From CAZSHX01 sp964606895 (GTDB taxonomy: Bacteria; Bacteroidota; Ignavibacteria; Kapaibacteriales; UBA2268), in the NCBI GenBank assembly GCA_964606895.1, contig CAZSHX010000052.1, positions 1-34,015 on the forward strand: DNA of 34,015 nucleotides, written 5' to 3'. The notes beneath the pieces were generated by a model. It was not told where the DNA came from and ran no database searches. It saw only the letters and a list, made by a program, of their open reading frames with translations. This document shows positions 8,551 through 17,737 of this stretch, in pieces (position 1 is the first letter of the stretch; each line of letters begins with the position of its first letter). The translations under genes were made by a program, and so were the position numbers.

Positions 8551-10896
8551 TCAATTGTTGTTATTTAGTTCAGAAATTCTTTGAATCAAATCGTCAAATG
8601 ACAGCAATGTCCTTTTAATACCAATGACATCAAAAGCTGTAACATAAGAATTCAGCCTTTCAATGAAATTTTCAAGTTCGTTGAAATTATATTGCTTCAA
8701 GAGTCGTTTTAATTCTAAAATTAAATCTTCAATATCGTTAATAATGAAGACATTATAATATTTTGAAATTTTATTTTTCTTGATTTTCTTTAAAATTTCA
8801 AGGAAATCGTCTGAATTTTCTATTAAATCAATTGGCATTTTATTGAAAACCAGATCATTTTCTTGTTTTTCATCAGTTTTTATTGCTCTTTTTTCAATCC
8901 TATACGGAAGAAATTTCTTGAATTCGTTAATTAATTCTAAATTATTGACAGGTTTAGTTATATAACCATCAAAAATATCATTAGTCCCAAAACTTTCATT
9001 TAACATTGCTGAAGCAGTAAAAGCTATAATAGGACAATCAGCGAGTCCTTCACGTTTTATCTTTTCAGTAAGCTTTTTACCGTCAATAACCGGAATACGA
9101 ATGTCCATAAGAATTAAAGCGGGTTTCTGTGTGCTAAGGATTTTTAATGTTTCATCAGAATTTGAAGCCTCAATTATTGTAAGATTCGAATTCACAAGAT
9201 ATTCCCGAACTAATTCACGATTAAAATCAACATCATCAACCACTAATAATAATGAAGGTTCAAATTTGATTTCATGTAGAACACTACTCATCTCTTCAAT
9301 ATCCCTAATTGGACGATTTAATACATCAACTCCAAAGAATTTCACAGTAAATGTAGAACCCTTATCCAATTCGCTTTTTACCGAAATTTCACCATTCATT
9401 TTATTTACTAATTTTTTAGTAATAGTAAGTCCTAATCCTGTTCCGCCATAATTCTTGGTTGTGTGCCAAACTTGCTGATAAAATGCGTCGAAAATAATAA
9501 TCTTGTTTTCGGGTGATATACCCATTCCGGTATCCTCGACATCAATTATCAGGTTAATCTTGTTTGTATCAACTATTTCGTAACGGATATCTATTTTCAC
9601 ATAACCTGAATTTGTGAATTTGATTGCATTACCGACTAAATTCAGTAAAACCTGTCGGAATCTTACTTCGTCAAGAAGTAAGTTACCTGGCATATTCTCA
9701 ATAAAAGATATAAAGAAATCAAGTTTTTTCTCTTCAAGTTTTGGAGTGAAAATATATTTAATTTCATAAAGAACTTTTTCAATATCAACATTGTTCATGT
9801 GTAAGTCAAGTTTACCTGCTTCAATTTTTGAAAGGTCGAGAATGTCGTTTATAAGAGTCATCAATGTGTTACTACTGCTGATGATTGTCCTGAGATGTTT
9901 CTTGGTTTGAGGTTCTTCGATTCTCTTCAAAAGTAATTCGCTGAATCCAATAATAGCATTCATTGGAGTTCTGATTTCGTGCGACATATTTGCCAGGAAT
10001 TCACTTTTTGCATTGTTGGCGTGTTCAGCCTCTTCTTTTGCAAGAAGAAGCTGTGATTCAGTTTCTTTCCTAATATTATTTTCAACTGTTAGTTGCTTGA
10101 GAGTCTCTTCAAGCTGGAAAGTTCTTTCCATGACTCTATTTTCAAGCTCAAGATTAATCCTCTCAATTTTAGCAGAAATCGTATCCCTTTCTGCATTACT
10201 TTTGTTAATTTCTTCGAGCATCGAATTGAAACTGGAATAAAGTTCTGCAATTTCATCTTTAGAATCAGTTCTGGCTCGGACTGTGTAATCTTTGTCTCTG
10301 GCTACTTTTGATGCTATACCGGACAATCTGAGAATCCCCCCTGTAATGAATCCTTGAAACAGATTTGCCAAAATGAACGAAAGAATCAGGATTAAAAAAA
10401 GTAGTATCAATATTGTTTCAATTAATTCGGCTTTTTTTTCTTCTAATTTTTCTGCTGAGGCTACAAGTAAAATGGTCCCGTAATTCCGATTTTCATAGAT
10501 TACTGAAGTTGATACATAAATTTCGTTACCAATTTCGTTTATTATTCCGCTTGTTTTATGAATTTTCGGTAAAAATTTGTTTGCAGAGTTTTTATTGTAT
10601 GATGCAAACATTGCACCTGTTGTATCGTAAAGTGCCGCCCTAAGAAGATATGGTACTGTATTGATTTTTTTCAGAATATTCTCAGCACCCTGATTATCCT
10701 GAAACAAAATTGCAGGTACTGAGTATTCACCGATTAATCTGGCATTGAGAGATATTTCGGATTCTAAATCTCTTTTTAATGTATTCACCTGATTTATATT
10801 TATTGTGATAAATCCTAATGTTGAAGATACCATTGCCACAAGTGTGATAATGAATACCAGTTTGTACTTTATTGACCAATTTGAAAAAAATTTCAT
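8551..10896 (-). CDS. CHASE8-like/HAMP hybrid sensor histidine kinase
   Basis: The 781-residue inner-membrane kinase has TM1 (about 11-32), a periplasmic domain of about 125 residues and TM2 (about 160-180). HAMP (about 181-233) and a coiled coil follow, then HisKA with H306, HATPase (NLVGNAIKF, DTGMGIS, GGTGLGL), a receiver with phospho-acceptor D598 and a helical tail. The periplasmic part (ARLIGEYSVPAILFQD, then AALYDTTGAMFASY) fits the CHASE8 pattern of YfiN-type sensors. The ATG at 10896 is chosen: a TTG at 10932 would run far into the yfiR-like gene, while the ATG has GGA upstream and lies 10 bases after that gene's stop. The YfiR-like neighbour is the obvious candidate periplasmic regulator. 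Confidence 0.93.
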   Translation of the reverse strand: MKFFSNWSIKYKLVFIITLVAMVSSTLGFITININQVNTLKRDLESEISLNARLIGEYSVPAILFQDNQGAENILKKINTVPYLLRAALYDTTGAMFASYNKNSANKFLPKIHKTSGIINEIGNEIYVSTSVIYENRNYGTILLVASAEKLEEKKAELIETILILLFLILILSFILANLFQGFITGGILRLSGIASKVARDKDYTVRARTDSKDEIAELYSSFNSMLEEINKSNAERDTISAKIERINLELENRVMERTFQLEETLKQLTVENNIRKETESQLLLAKEEAEHANNAKSEFLANMSHEIRTPMNAIIGFSELLLKRIEEPQTKKHLRTIISSSNTLMTLINDILDLSKIEAGKLDLHMNNVDIEKVLYEIKYIFTPKLEEKKLDFFISFIENMPGNLLLDEVRFRQVLLNLVGNAIKFTNSGYVKIDIRYEIVDTNKINLIIDVEDTGMGISPENKIIIFDAFYQQVWHTTKNYGGTGLGLTITKKLVNKMNGEISVKSELDKGSTFTVKFFGVDVLNRPIRDIEEMSSVLHEIKFEPSLLLVVDDVDFNRELVREYLVNSNLTIIEASNSDETLKILSTQKPALILMDIRIPVIDGKKLTEKIKREGLADCPIIAFTASAMLNESFGTNDIFDGYITKPVNNLELINEFKKFLPYRIEKRAIKTDEKQENDLVFNKMPIDLIENSDDFLEILKKIKKNKISKYYNVFIINDIEDLILELKRLLKQYNFNELENFIERLNSYVTAFDVIGIKRTLLSFDDLIQRISELNNNN

Positions 10897-10906
10897 TAAT
10901 ATTCCA

Positions 10907-11455
10907 TTAGTTAATAATTTTTGCTTGACCAAGCAGTAAATGACTTACCTTGAAACCGGCTGTTTTCATAGCTTTTTCGTTAATTTCAAATCTCAAATGT
11001 TCCTCAGATAAATATAAATTTATATGAACCCCTCTCTTAGCAAATCCGGCAGACTGACTTATAGTTAATATCGGTTTTGTTTCAATTTTATTTATTAGCT
11101 TTTCAAGTTTATCATCAATTGAAGCAGAGATATACAACAAATGAATTCCCTCTAAATCTTCAAATGAACTACATCTCTTAATCACTACATTCTTTTGCTT
11201 AAATTTCTGAGTTTTATAAATTTCTTTTAATTGATCGGCAAAATATTTATCATTATAGACACCAATCACAAAAGGTTCGACCAAATTATCCATTTCTTTC
11301 GATGCAGTACCACCCCATTCAATGAATCTTGTCATTCTTTCAATATATGCCGCTTTAAGAACATCTTCAGTTGTCCTTTTAACTTGAACACCCATAAATA
11401 TTAGGGATATCAATGCAAGTAGAATAATTGTTATATATTTGTTAGGTTTATTCAA
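10907..11455 (-). CDS. YfiR family (DUF4154) periplasmic protein
   Basis: The 182-residue protein has an N-terminal hydrophobic signal (about 8-24). It carries the DUF4154/YfiR pattern: KAAYIERMTRFIEW near the start, HLLYIS mid-protein, then LTISQSAGFAKRGVHINL and LRFEINEKAMKTAGFKVS near the end. Characterised YfiR is a periplasmic inhibitor of the CHASE8-containing cyclase YfiN; here the gene is followed after 10 bases by a CHASE8-like kinase. The start is TTG at 11455, because the first ATG (residue 21) would remove the signal peptide. It begins 8 bases after the TonB-receptor stop, so the three genes form a tight operon. I see no conserved disulfide pair; only one cysteine is present in the mature part. 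Confidence 0.85.
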   Translation of the reverse strand: MNKPNKYITIILLALISLIFMGVQVKRTTEDVLKAAYIERMTRFIEWGGTASKEMDNLVEPFVIGVYNDKYFADQLKEIYKTQKFKQKNVVIKRCSSFEDLEGIHLLYISASIDDKLEKLINKIETKPILTISQSAGFAKRGVHINLYLSEEHLRFEINEKAMKTAGFKVSHLLLGQAKIIN

Positions 11456-11463
11456 AATTTATC

Positions 11464-13872
11464 TTAAAAACCTGCCGATAATTTGAAACTTACAGTAAAA
11501 GGTTCTTCAACAACTCCGGTTCTAAGTAGATTTGTTTGGTTTTTATTTCCGGCTTCATATTGATATCTGTAATTATTATTTGAACCAAGAATATTCTGCA
11601 TGAAAATTGTCAAAGAAATATTTTTTGAGAGAATATAAGATATTGAAGCATTAAATCTGGAATCCATACCAAATAAATTCTGTTTATCAATATAACTTAC
11701 TAATGAATTCATTAAGGAATCCTGAGGATTCCCTTTCTCGGCATTTTTTATCATCTGAACTCCATCTTTTGCCCCTTCAAAACCCCAAAAAACTCTTGCA
11801 TCAAGATGAATAATCAACTTTTTTTGCATAAAATTGAAATTTGCAAATAATTTCGTAGAATTATTCGACCAGTTATTCAGATTATTTCCTGTTCCAACCA
11901 GAATTGAGTTTGAATCAAGCTTGACATAATAATCGGAATAACTTACTCCGCTACTTCCTATTCCATCCGCAAGTTTCCAGCTCAGTTGCTTAGTATATGA
12001 ATGATTTATACCAACATTAAACAATTCATCGTTATAGCGGCATTCCAATTCTATACCCAATAAAGATAAATCTCCGGTTTTTCTGGTAGTCCTATCGGGG
12101 TCGTACCAACTCAATACTTCTACGGAATTAAGAAAACCCGAAAAATTGAAAAGCCATTTTTGACTCTCTACCCTCGAAAAAATAAGTTCAGCACCGGAAA
12201 GTGTTTCCGGAGTAGTAACATTACCAACTGAATGTTGTAAAAACAGTTGTTCTGCGTTATTCATCCTTTGAGATTGCTGTACAATGAGTTTAACAAAATT
12301 CTGAGAATTTATTTCATAAATTAATGCGGCTCTTGGAGAAAAAAGCAAATCAGAATATGTGTTTTTGTCTAATCTGCCCGAAATTAGAATTGTCCATTTA
12401 TCAGCCATATTAATATTAGCTTCGCCAAATAATGAAAATGTATTTGTACTCCATCCATTTCCTACAAAATATCCGGTTCCGGTTTTAACACCGAAATAAT
12501 CTTCATAACCATAACAATATGAATCAGTTCCGGATATGATATTGCCCTTGTCACCCATTCTGAAGTTTTGTCTGCTTTCTCCCCAAGGATGCCCCCAGTG
12601 GTTATTCGAAATTTCAAAACCGAGTGCAGTTACAAGCCAATCACCAAAACTTGACCTGTTCAAAATTCTTAAATTCAAAACATCTTCAGCATAGTAAACG
12701 TATTTATTTCTTAGACTGTTTGGGTCCATTAGCTGTGCAACAATACTCTCATCCAAATTAGCAGATTTCCATGGTACGGCAAAGTATTCCTGCCTTCTTG
12801 CAATATTCTGCGAAGACCAGGACACAACAGATTCAAGATTAAATATATTATTAAATTTATGCTCATTTTTCAAAGAAAATAAAAGACTTTGGTAGCGGTT
12901 TGCTTTTAAATTATAGGGTTCTCCATAGGGTATTCCCGATTCAAGATAGCCGGTCGGTTTTGATAATTTAAAATAAGGACTGCATTCAGTACCACCGGAG
13001 GATGTATATCGTGCGAAAAAGTTTACTTGCTTGAAAATATTCAAATCCAAATTTAATTTAACCTGAGGTTTGCCCTCATAATCAGACATGTAATCCTGTG
13101 GATCATTATTTATTAATGTCTCCTTTGAATTTGATGAGGGCTTAAAATCTTTCCCCATATTTTTCATTTTCCCAAACAGTGTGGTATTAAACAGCATAAT
13201 CCCTTGAGTGTTTTGCCAGCCCAATGTTGAGACAACAATGCCAAATAAATAATATTTCAATCCACTAATAGAATCAGAGTAACTTAAATTACCTCCATAG
13301 GATTTATATGGGTAAGTGTGAAAAGCAGAAGCAACAACTTTAAGTGAATCATTATTTGTTTTTGTGATGATATTTATTACTCCAGAAACAGCTCCCGGAC
13401 CATAAGTTACGGAACCCGGACCACGAATCACATCAACTCTTTCAATGTCATTTAAATCCCAGTTTTCAAGCTCGACGGTTGCACCGTTTCGAGCAATATT
13501 ATTCATGTTTCTGCCGTTTACAAGAAGAAGAAATTTATCATTTCTGTCGCTTATTGTGCCTCTGATTCCAAGTTTAGGACTATCATGGTGATTCATCCAG
13601 ATAGCACCGGGTACATAAATTTCTATCAAATCATATAAATTCCTTGCCGGTGTGACTGAAATTTCGGAATGAGAAATAGTTGTAACCGAAACGGGAGCCA
13701 TTTGGTTACTTAATCCGGTAAGATTACCCGATTCGACTTTAACATCTAATAATTCTTCAAAAGAGAGTTGAAAAAGTTCATCAGACTCTAATTCCTGATT
13801 GCCCCGAACTGAAGTAGCATAGCAGTTAATAGCCATTAATAAGGCTAAAGTCAAATAGAACCAAAACGCCAT
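11464..13872 (-). CDS. TonB-dependent outer-membrane receptor
   Basis: The 802-residue protein has a signal peptide (about 1-19), a short leader containing FEELLDVKVESGNLTG, a plug domain (APVSVTTISHSEI through IRGPGSVTYGPGAVSGVINIITK, about 60-170) and a long beta-barrel ending in phenylalanine (KLSAGF), as expected for an outer-membrane protein. The FxxLLDVxVxS leader is typical of receptors found beside YfiR-family proteins and sensor kinases. The ligand cannot be told; there is no adjacent SusD-like protein or ABC importer. The ATG is preceded by GGAG. It is the first gene of the minus-strand operon, facing the efflux operon across 485 bases. Role inferred: import or sensing at the outer membrane feeding the YfiR/kinase module. 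Confidence 0.92.
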   Translation of the reverse strand: MAFWFYLTLALLMAINCYATSVRGNQELESDELFQLSFEELLDVKVESGNLTGLSNQMAPVSVTTISHSEISVTPARNLYDLIEIYVPGAIWMNHHDSPKLGIRGTISDRNDKFLLLVNGRNMNNIARNGATVELENWDLNDIERVDVIRGPGSVTYGPGAVSGVINIITKTNNDSLKVVASAFHTYPYKSYGGNLSYSDSISGLKYYLFGIVVSTLGWQNTQGIMLFNTTLFGKMKNMGKDFKPSSNSKETLINNDPQDYMSDYEGKPQVKLNLDLNIFKQVNFFARYTSSGGTECSPYFKLSKPTGYLESGIPYGEPYNLKANRYQSLLFSLKNEHKFNNIFNLESVVSWSSQNIARRQEYFAVPWKSANLDESIVAQLMDPNSLRNKYVYYAEDVLNLRILNRSSFGDWLVTALGFEISNNHWGHPWGESRQNFRMGDKGNIISGTDSYCYGYEDYFGVKTGTGYFVGNGWSTNTFSLFGEANINMADKWTILISGRLDKNTYSDLLFSPRAALIYEINSQNFVKLIVQQSQRMNNAEQLFLQHSVGNVTTPETLSGAELIFSRVESQKWLFNFSGFLNSVEVLSWYDPDRTTRKTGDLSLLGIELECRYNDELFNVGINHSYTKQLSWKLADGIGSSGVSYSDYYVKLDSNSILVGTGNNLNNWSNNSTKLFANFNFMQKKLIIHLDARVFWGFEGAKDGVQMIKNAEKGNPQDSLMNSLVSYIDKQNLFGMDSRFNASISYILSKNISLTIFMQNILGSNNNYRYQYEAGNKNQTNLLRTGVVEEPFTVSFKLSAGF

Positions 13873-14127
13873 ACCTGCTCCGAAAAATTTATGAAAAAAT
13901 TAAACTGCAATTTTTAAGATTACAAATTTACAAGTTTTATGGGAAGTATCCATACTATAGTAATATAATAATACAAAAATAGGAAATATTGAATCCAAAT
14001 AGAGTTGTATGTGTTCAGCGTGTTTTATTAATTGAACAATTTGATCATTCTAAAGATTCTATTCCTAAAATCTCAAAAATTTCCAAAAACAATTTATTGA
14101 ACGTATCGTCATAACCGTTGGAAATAA

Positions 14128-14140
14128 AATGACTGTCATT
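14128..14140. promoter_or_regulatory. Candidate operator AATGAC-T-GTCATT
   Basis: A perfect 13-base palindrome with a single central base, between the two divergent operons. TetR-family operators are palindromes of this sort, and a TetR domain is encoded in the adjacent efflux operon. Assignment to that protein is inference; it lies about 218 bases upstream of the channel gene start. Confidence 0.3.
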
Positions 14141-14284
14141 CATTTTATGACCATAAGTCAAAATTTGATTAGTCATAATGATATTTGGCAACTGCAATCA
14201 ATTGAATTATCTGATGTTACAGTGTGTTGATTGCATTATTGAATTTTTTTTATTTTTTTTAATTTTGAAACTTTTTCCCATAAT

Positions 14285-14305
14285 TTACAGTATTGTAATC
14301 TGTAA
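14285..14305. promoter_or_regulatory. Candidate TetR operator upstream of efflux operon
   Basis: A 21-base inverted repeat with arms TTACAG (14285-14290) and CTGTAA (14300-14305). A second palindrome, TTACA-GTAT-TGTAA, is nested in its left part. It sits 52 bases before the first gene of the efflux operon, where a repressor could block transcription. Binding by the operon's own TetR domain is inferred. Confidence 0.4.
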
Positions 14306-14357
14306 GTTTACTTAAATTTAAAACTATTATTGACTAAATATCTTTGAAAGGAATTTT

Positions 14358-15704
14358 ATGAGGAAACTATTTTTTTTCTCAATGTTATTGATCTCTTTTT
14401 TATTTGTCGGGCAAATACGTGCTGAAATTAAAAAATTGAATATTGACGATGCAATCAAAACTGCATTAAATAACAGCTTTGATGCAAAGACTGCTAAACT
14501 TAGCACACAAAAAGCCGAGGCGGCAGTTGACGAAGCATTTGGAAATGCTCTGCCATCTTTGAGTATTTCAGGGCAATATACCAGAAATCTTCAGTCTCCT
14601 GTGTTTTTTATGCCGAACTTTTTCCAAAATAAAATGAATGAAACAATCGCTGTTAAAATTGGCTCAGACAATGCATTCCAAGCCGCCGCAAGCGTTACTC
14701 AGATACTTTTCAATTCGGCTGTCTTTACGGCTGTTGGCACATCAAAGATTTATGCCGATGCTTCCAGAGACCAAAGAGCCGGTACATTTTCCAAAACAAT
14801 TGCATCCGTCAAAAAAGCTTTTTATGGAGTTCTGCTTGCGAAAGAATTCAGCGAAGCAATACAAACAAGTTTCAAGAATGCAAATGACAATCTTAAGTCC
14901 GTAAAAGCATTATTCGACGAAGGAATGATTGCAGAATATGATAAAATCAGGGCTGAAGTTGGTGTAGAAAACATTCGCCCTATGATGCTTCAGGCTGATG
15001 CCGCTTTGGCAAATGCACGTAATGGTCTTAAAATGGTTCTGGGTGTTGATATGAAAGACAGCATTGAAGTCATTGGTGAACTGGCACCACCCAAAGATGA
15101 CATAGAAATTGACGAGAATAAAGCACTCTCCACACTTACAGAATCAAATTTTGATCTTCAGTCACTTGAAAAATTGAAAAGAGTTAATCAGGATATAGTT
15201 TCTATGAGAAGATCAGAGTATTATCCAACAATTGCTTTGTTCGGAAATTATGTCTATCAGGGGCAATCAAACACATTCGATTTTCAAACGGCAAAAAGCT
15301 CTGCAGTGGGTATCAATCTGTCATTGTCTCTTTTTCAGGGATTCCAGTCAAATGCAAGAGTCCAGCAAGCTCAGATTGATTATGAAACAACAGATGTCAG
15401 AGCAAAGCAATTAGAAGAAGGTTTGAAAATGCAGTTGAAAAATACTTTACTCCAGCTCAAAATAGCAAAAAGCAAAATGGAAGCACAATCAAAAACTGTC
15501 AGTCAGGCAGAAAGAGGTTATGAGATTGCATTAATCAGATATAAGGAAGGTATTGGCAGTCAGATGGAAATAAATGATGCTGACAACGCTCTTGTTCAGT
15601 CAAAAGTTAATAAAGCTCAGTCTGTCTATGAGTATATTTCTTCTTTGGCGGACTATGAAAACCTTCTTGGTATAATGAATAATAAATATTTCACAAGTAA
15701 ATAG
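14358..15704 (+). CDS. TolC-family outer-membrane efflux channel
   Basis: The 448-residue protein has a signal peptide (about 1-22, ending QIRAE) and the OEP pattern of two related halves rich in long amphipathic helices. The first begins with LNIDDAIKTALNNSFDAK and the second half includes YYPTIALFGNYVYQGQ and LSLFQGFQSNARVQQA. It forms the outer-membrane exit duct of a tripartite pump. AAAGGA precedes the ATG at proper spacing. It is the first gene of an operon with a TetR-adaptor ORF (28 bases downstream) and an RND permease. The length and motifs are ordinary for the family. Confidence 0.93.
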   Translation: MRKLFFFSMLLISFLFVGQIRAEIKKLNIDDAIKTALNNSFDAKTAKLSTQKAEAAVDEAFGNALPSLSISGQYTRNLQSPVFFMPNFFQNKMNETIAVKIGSDNAFQAAASVTQILFNSAVFTAVGTSKIYADASRDQRAGTFSKTIASVKKAFYGVLLAKEFSEAIQTSFKNANDNLKSVKALFDEGMIAEYDKIRAEVGVENIRPMMLQADAALANARNGLKMVLGVDMKDSIEVIGELAPPKDDIEIDENKALSTLTESNFDLQSLEKLKRVNQDIVSMRRSEYYPTIALFGNYVYQGQSNTFDFQTAKSSAVGINLSLSLFQGFQSNARVQQAQIDYETTDVRAKQLEEGLKMQLKNTLLQLKIAKSKMEAQSKTVSQAERGYEIALIRYKEGIGSQMEINDADNALVQSKVNKAQSVYEYISSLADYENLLGIMNNKYFTSK

Positions 15705-15732
15705 AAAATAAGAGAAAAGGATAACTGCCTCA

Positions 15733-17655
15733 ATGGGTATTCACGAAAGAAAATCGAAAGAAAAAGAAAAGCGAAAATCACTAATCCTGAAATCTGCAAA
15801 AAAAATCTTTCTTAAAGTTGGTTTTGCAAATGCTTCTATGGATATGATTGCCGATGAATCCCAACTATCCAAAGGGACACTATACCTCTACTTCAAAAGT
15901 AAAGACGACCTGTATGTTTCTGTTTTGCTCGATGGAATAGCATTACTTGAAGATATGCTTAACAAGGTAGATGAGCAGACGAATTCAATAGAAGATACAA
16001 TCATTGATTATGCTGTCTCTTATTATGAATTCTCGGAAAAACATCCTGAATATTTCAATATAATGGTAGATATAAGTTCAGGGGATTTGATTAACTTAGA
16101 TAATGTTTCTCCGGATGTACTTGAGAAGATTCGGTTTTGCGAACAAAAGATATTTCTTAAAAGAGTTTGGGCATTCCAAAAAGGAATTGATGAAGGAATA
16201 TTTCATGCCGGTTTTTCAGCCTGCTATTCCACTACTATGCTTTGGACTATGATAACAGGTGCAATAACACTTTTACGAAAAAAGGGAAGAGCAGTAATTT
16301 TGGAAAGCATTAAACCATTGGATTTCATAAAAGACATGACAAAACTTTTTTTGATTTCCCAACTAACTTCTGTTGAAACTGTTGAAAAGTATCGGACAGA
16401 AATACTTGAAAATGCTTTGAATCAATCTCCGCACTCTCTTCATCAGATTGAAGATAATGTGCAAATGAATCTGAAAAAATGTAAAATAAATACTTTAATA
16501 AATAATGGATCAAATATGTTAAAATCTCTAAAAACAATCCTTATTATCACTATCTCACTTTTAGTGGTAGTAGCTTGTTCACAAAAGCAAACTTCTATCG
16601 AAGGCAAAAAAGCAGAACTTGAAAAAATAAAGTCGCAAATTTCTGATTTGCAGTCTAAAGCAACTATTCTCGAAAATGAAATCGGGAAATCAGGAAAAGG
16701 TTCAAAAGAAAATGCACTTGTAAATGTCGAAGTAAAGGAAATTAAACCTGAAATTTTCAGAAGATTTATTGATTTGCAGGGAACTGTAGAATCAGGAAAA
16801 TCAATTATGGTCAGTCCAAAAATGTCAGGTCAAATTGTTAAAATTAATGTATCTAACGGTGCATCTGTTCAAAAGGGACAAACCCTTATGGAACTTGATG
16901 ACGATGTTTTACAAAAAGGTCTGACTGAACTTGAAACAGCTTATGAATTTGCAAATACTGTATTCGAAAAACAAAAAAGACTATGGGAACAAAAAGCAGG
17001 TTCTGAAATTCAATACCTTCAGGCAAAAAACGGTAAGGAATCACTCGAGAAGAAAATTGCCACTTTGAAACAGCAGATTAGCTGGTGCAAGATTACTGCT
17101 CCATTTGCCGGAATTGTTGATAATATTTCTCCTAAAATCGGTGAACTTGCCGGTGCCGGAATGCCTATTATTAAACTTACAAGCATGTCGGACATAAAAA
17201 TTACGGCTGAAATTTCTGAAGCATATATTTCTTCTGTTAAAGCCGGAGATATGGCATTGATTAATATTCCTGAAATAAATCAGAAAATTGAATCAAAAAT
17301 ATCAGTTATTTCTAAATCCATTGATTCAAAAAACCGTACTTTTAAAATTGAAATCAGACTTCCTAAAGTTCCTGCTAATTTAAGACCAAATCTATCATGC
17401 GGTGTTTCGGTGAATGATATTACCATCAAAGATGCAATGGTTGTACCTCTTTCAATTGTTCAAAAATCCGGTGACAAGGAATTTATCTTCACAGTTGACG
17501 GACCCGAAGGTAATAAAGTTAAAAAGCAGTTTGTAAAAACAGGTACTTCATATCAGGATAAGGTTGTTATTCTGGAAGGACTTCAATTCTCTGAAAAAGT
17601 TATTACAACAGGAGTTTTTGATGTGGCTGATGGTCAGAGTATTAATATCAAATAA
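15733..17655 (+). CDS. TetR regulator fused in frame to RND periplasmic adaptor (lipoprotein type)
   Basis: One open frame of 640 codons holds two proteins. Residues about 12-60 are a TetR helix-turn-helix (ILKSAKKIFLKVGFANAS, then LSKGTLYLYFKSKDDL), with a TetR ligand-binding helical part to about 225. Residues 262-640 are a complete membrane-fusion adaptor: signal and lipobox LLVVVAC (C282), barrel-sandwich/lipoyl halves (KMSGQIVKINVSNGASVQKG and KITAPFAGIVDN), coiled-coil hairpin (about 390-450) and beta-barrel. ATG 16516-16518 starts the adaptor exactly at its signal peptide, with GGA 7-8 bases before it, so the adaptor could be made separately (379 aa). Just before, stops occur in both other frames (TAA at 16482-16484 and 16487-16489) after an A6 run. 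Real fusion, internal initiation, or an indel are all possible. GGA at a long spacing precedes the first ATG. Confidence 0.85.
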   Translation: MGIHERKSKEKEKRKSLILKSAKKIFLKVGFANASMDMIADESQLSKGTLYLYFKSKDDLYVSVLLDGIALLEDMLNKVDEQTNSIEDTIIDYAVSYYEFSEKHPEYFNIMVDISSGDLINLDNVSPDVLEKIRFCEQKIFLKRVWAFQKGIDEGIFHAGFSACYSTTMLWTMITGAITLLRKKGRAVILESIKPLDFIKDMTKLFLISQLTSVETVEKYRTEILENALNQSPHSLHQIEDNVQMNLKKCKINTLINNGSNMLKSLKTILIITISLLVVVACSQKQTSIEGKKAELEKIKSQISDLQSKATILENEIGKSGKGSKENALVNVEVKEIKPEIFRRFIDLQGTVESGKSIMVSPKMSGQIVKINVSNGASVQKGQTLMELDDDVLQKGLTELETAYEFANTVFEKQKRLWEQKAGSEIQYLQAKNGKESLEKKIATLKQQISWCKITAPFAGIVDNISPKIGELAGAGMPIIKLTSMSDIKITAEISEAYISSVKAGDMALINIPEINQKIESKISVISKSIDSKNRTFKIEIRLPKVPANLRPNLSCGVSVNDITIKDAMVVPLSIVQKSGDKEFIFTVDGPEGNKVKKQFVKTGTSYQDKVVILEGLQFSEKVITTGVFDVADGQSINIK

Positions 17656-17737
17656 TAAACAAGTTTAAATCTGAAAAGTAAATCTTTAGGAATTATAAAC
17701 TATTTATTTAATAAAAATTTAAAGGCAATATAAAAAA

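Larger units (their letters stand above)
13873..14357. promoter_or_regulatory. Divergent intergenic control region
   Basis: This 485-base AT-rich stretch separates the minus-strand receptor operon from the plus-strand efflux operon, so it should contain both promoters. Two palindromes stand out and are listed separately. No ORF with a plausible start was found, and I cannot place promoters with confidence: a TATCTTTG at 14339-14346 lies too close to the tolC-like start. Confidence 0.5.

Noticed and set aside
10897..10932. Longer TTG start for the CHASE8 kinase
   Set aside because: It would overlap the yfiR-like gene by 26 bases and add a non-signal stretch; the ATG at 10896 is well placed.
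14339..14346. TATCTTTG as the promoter -7 box of the efflux operon
   Set aside because: It is only 11 bases before the start codon and overlaps the ribosome site; no TTG lies at -33.
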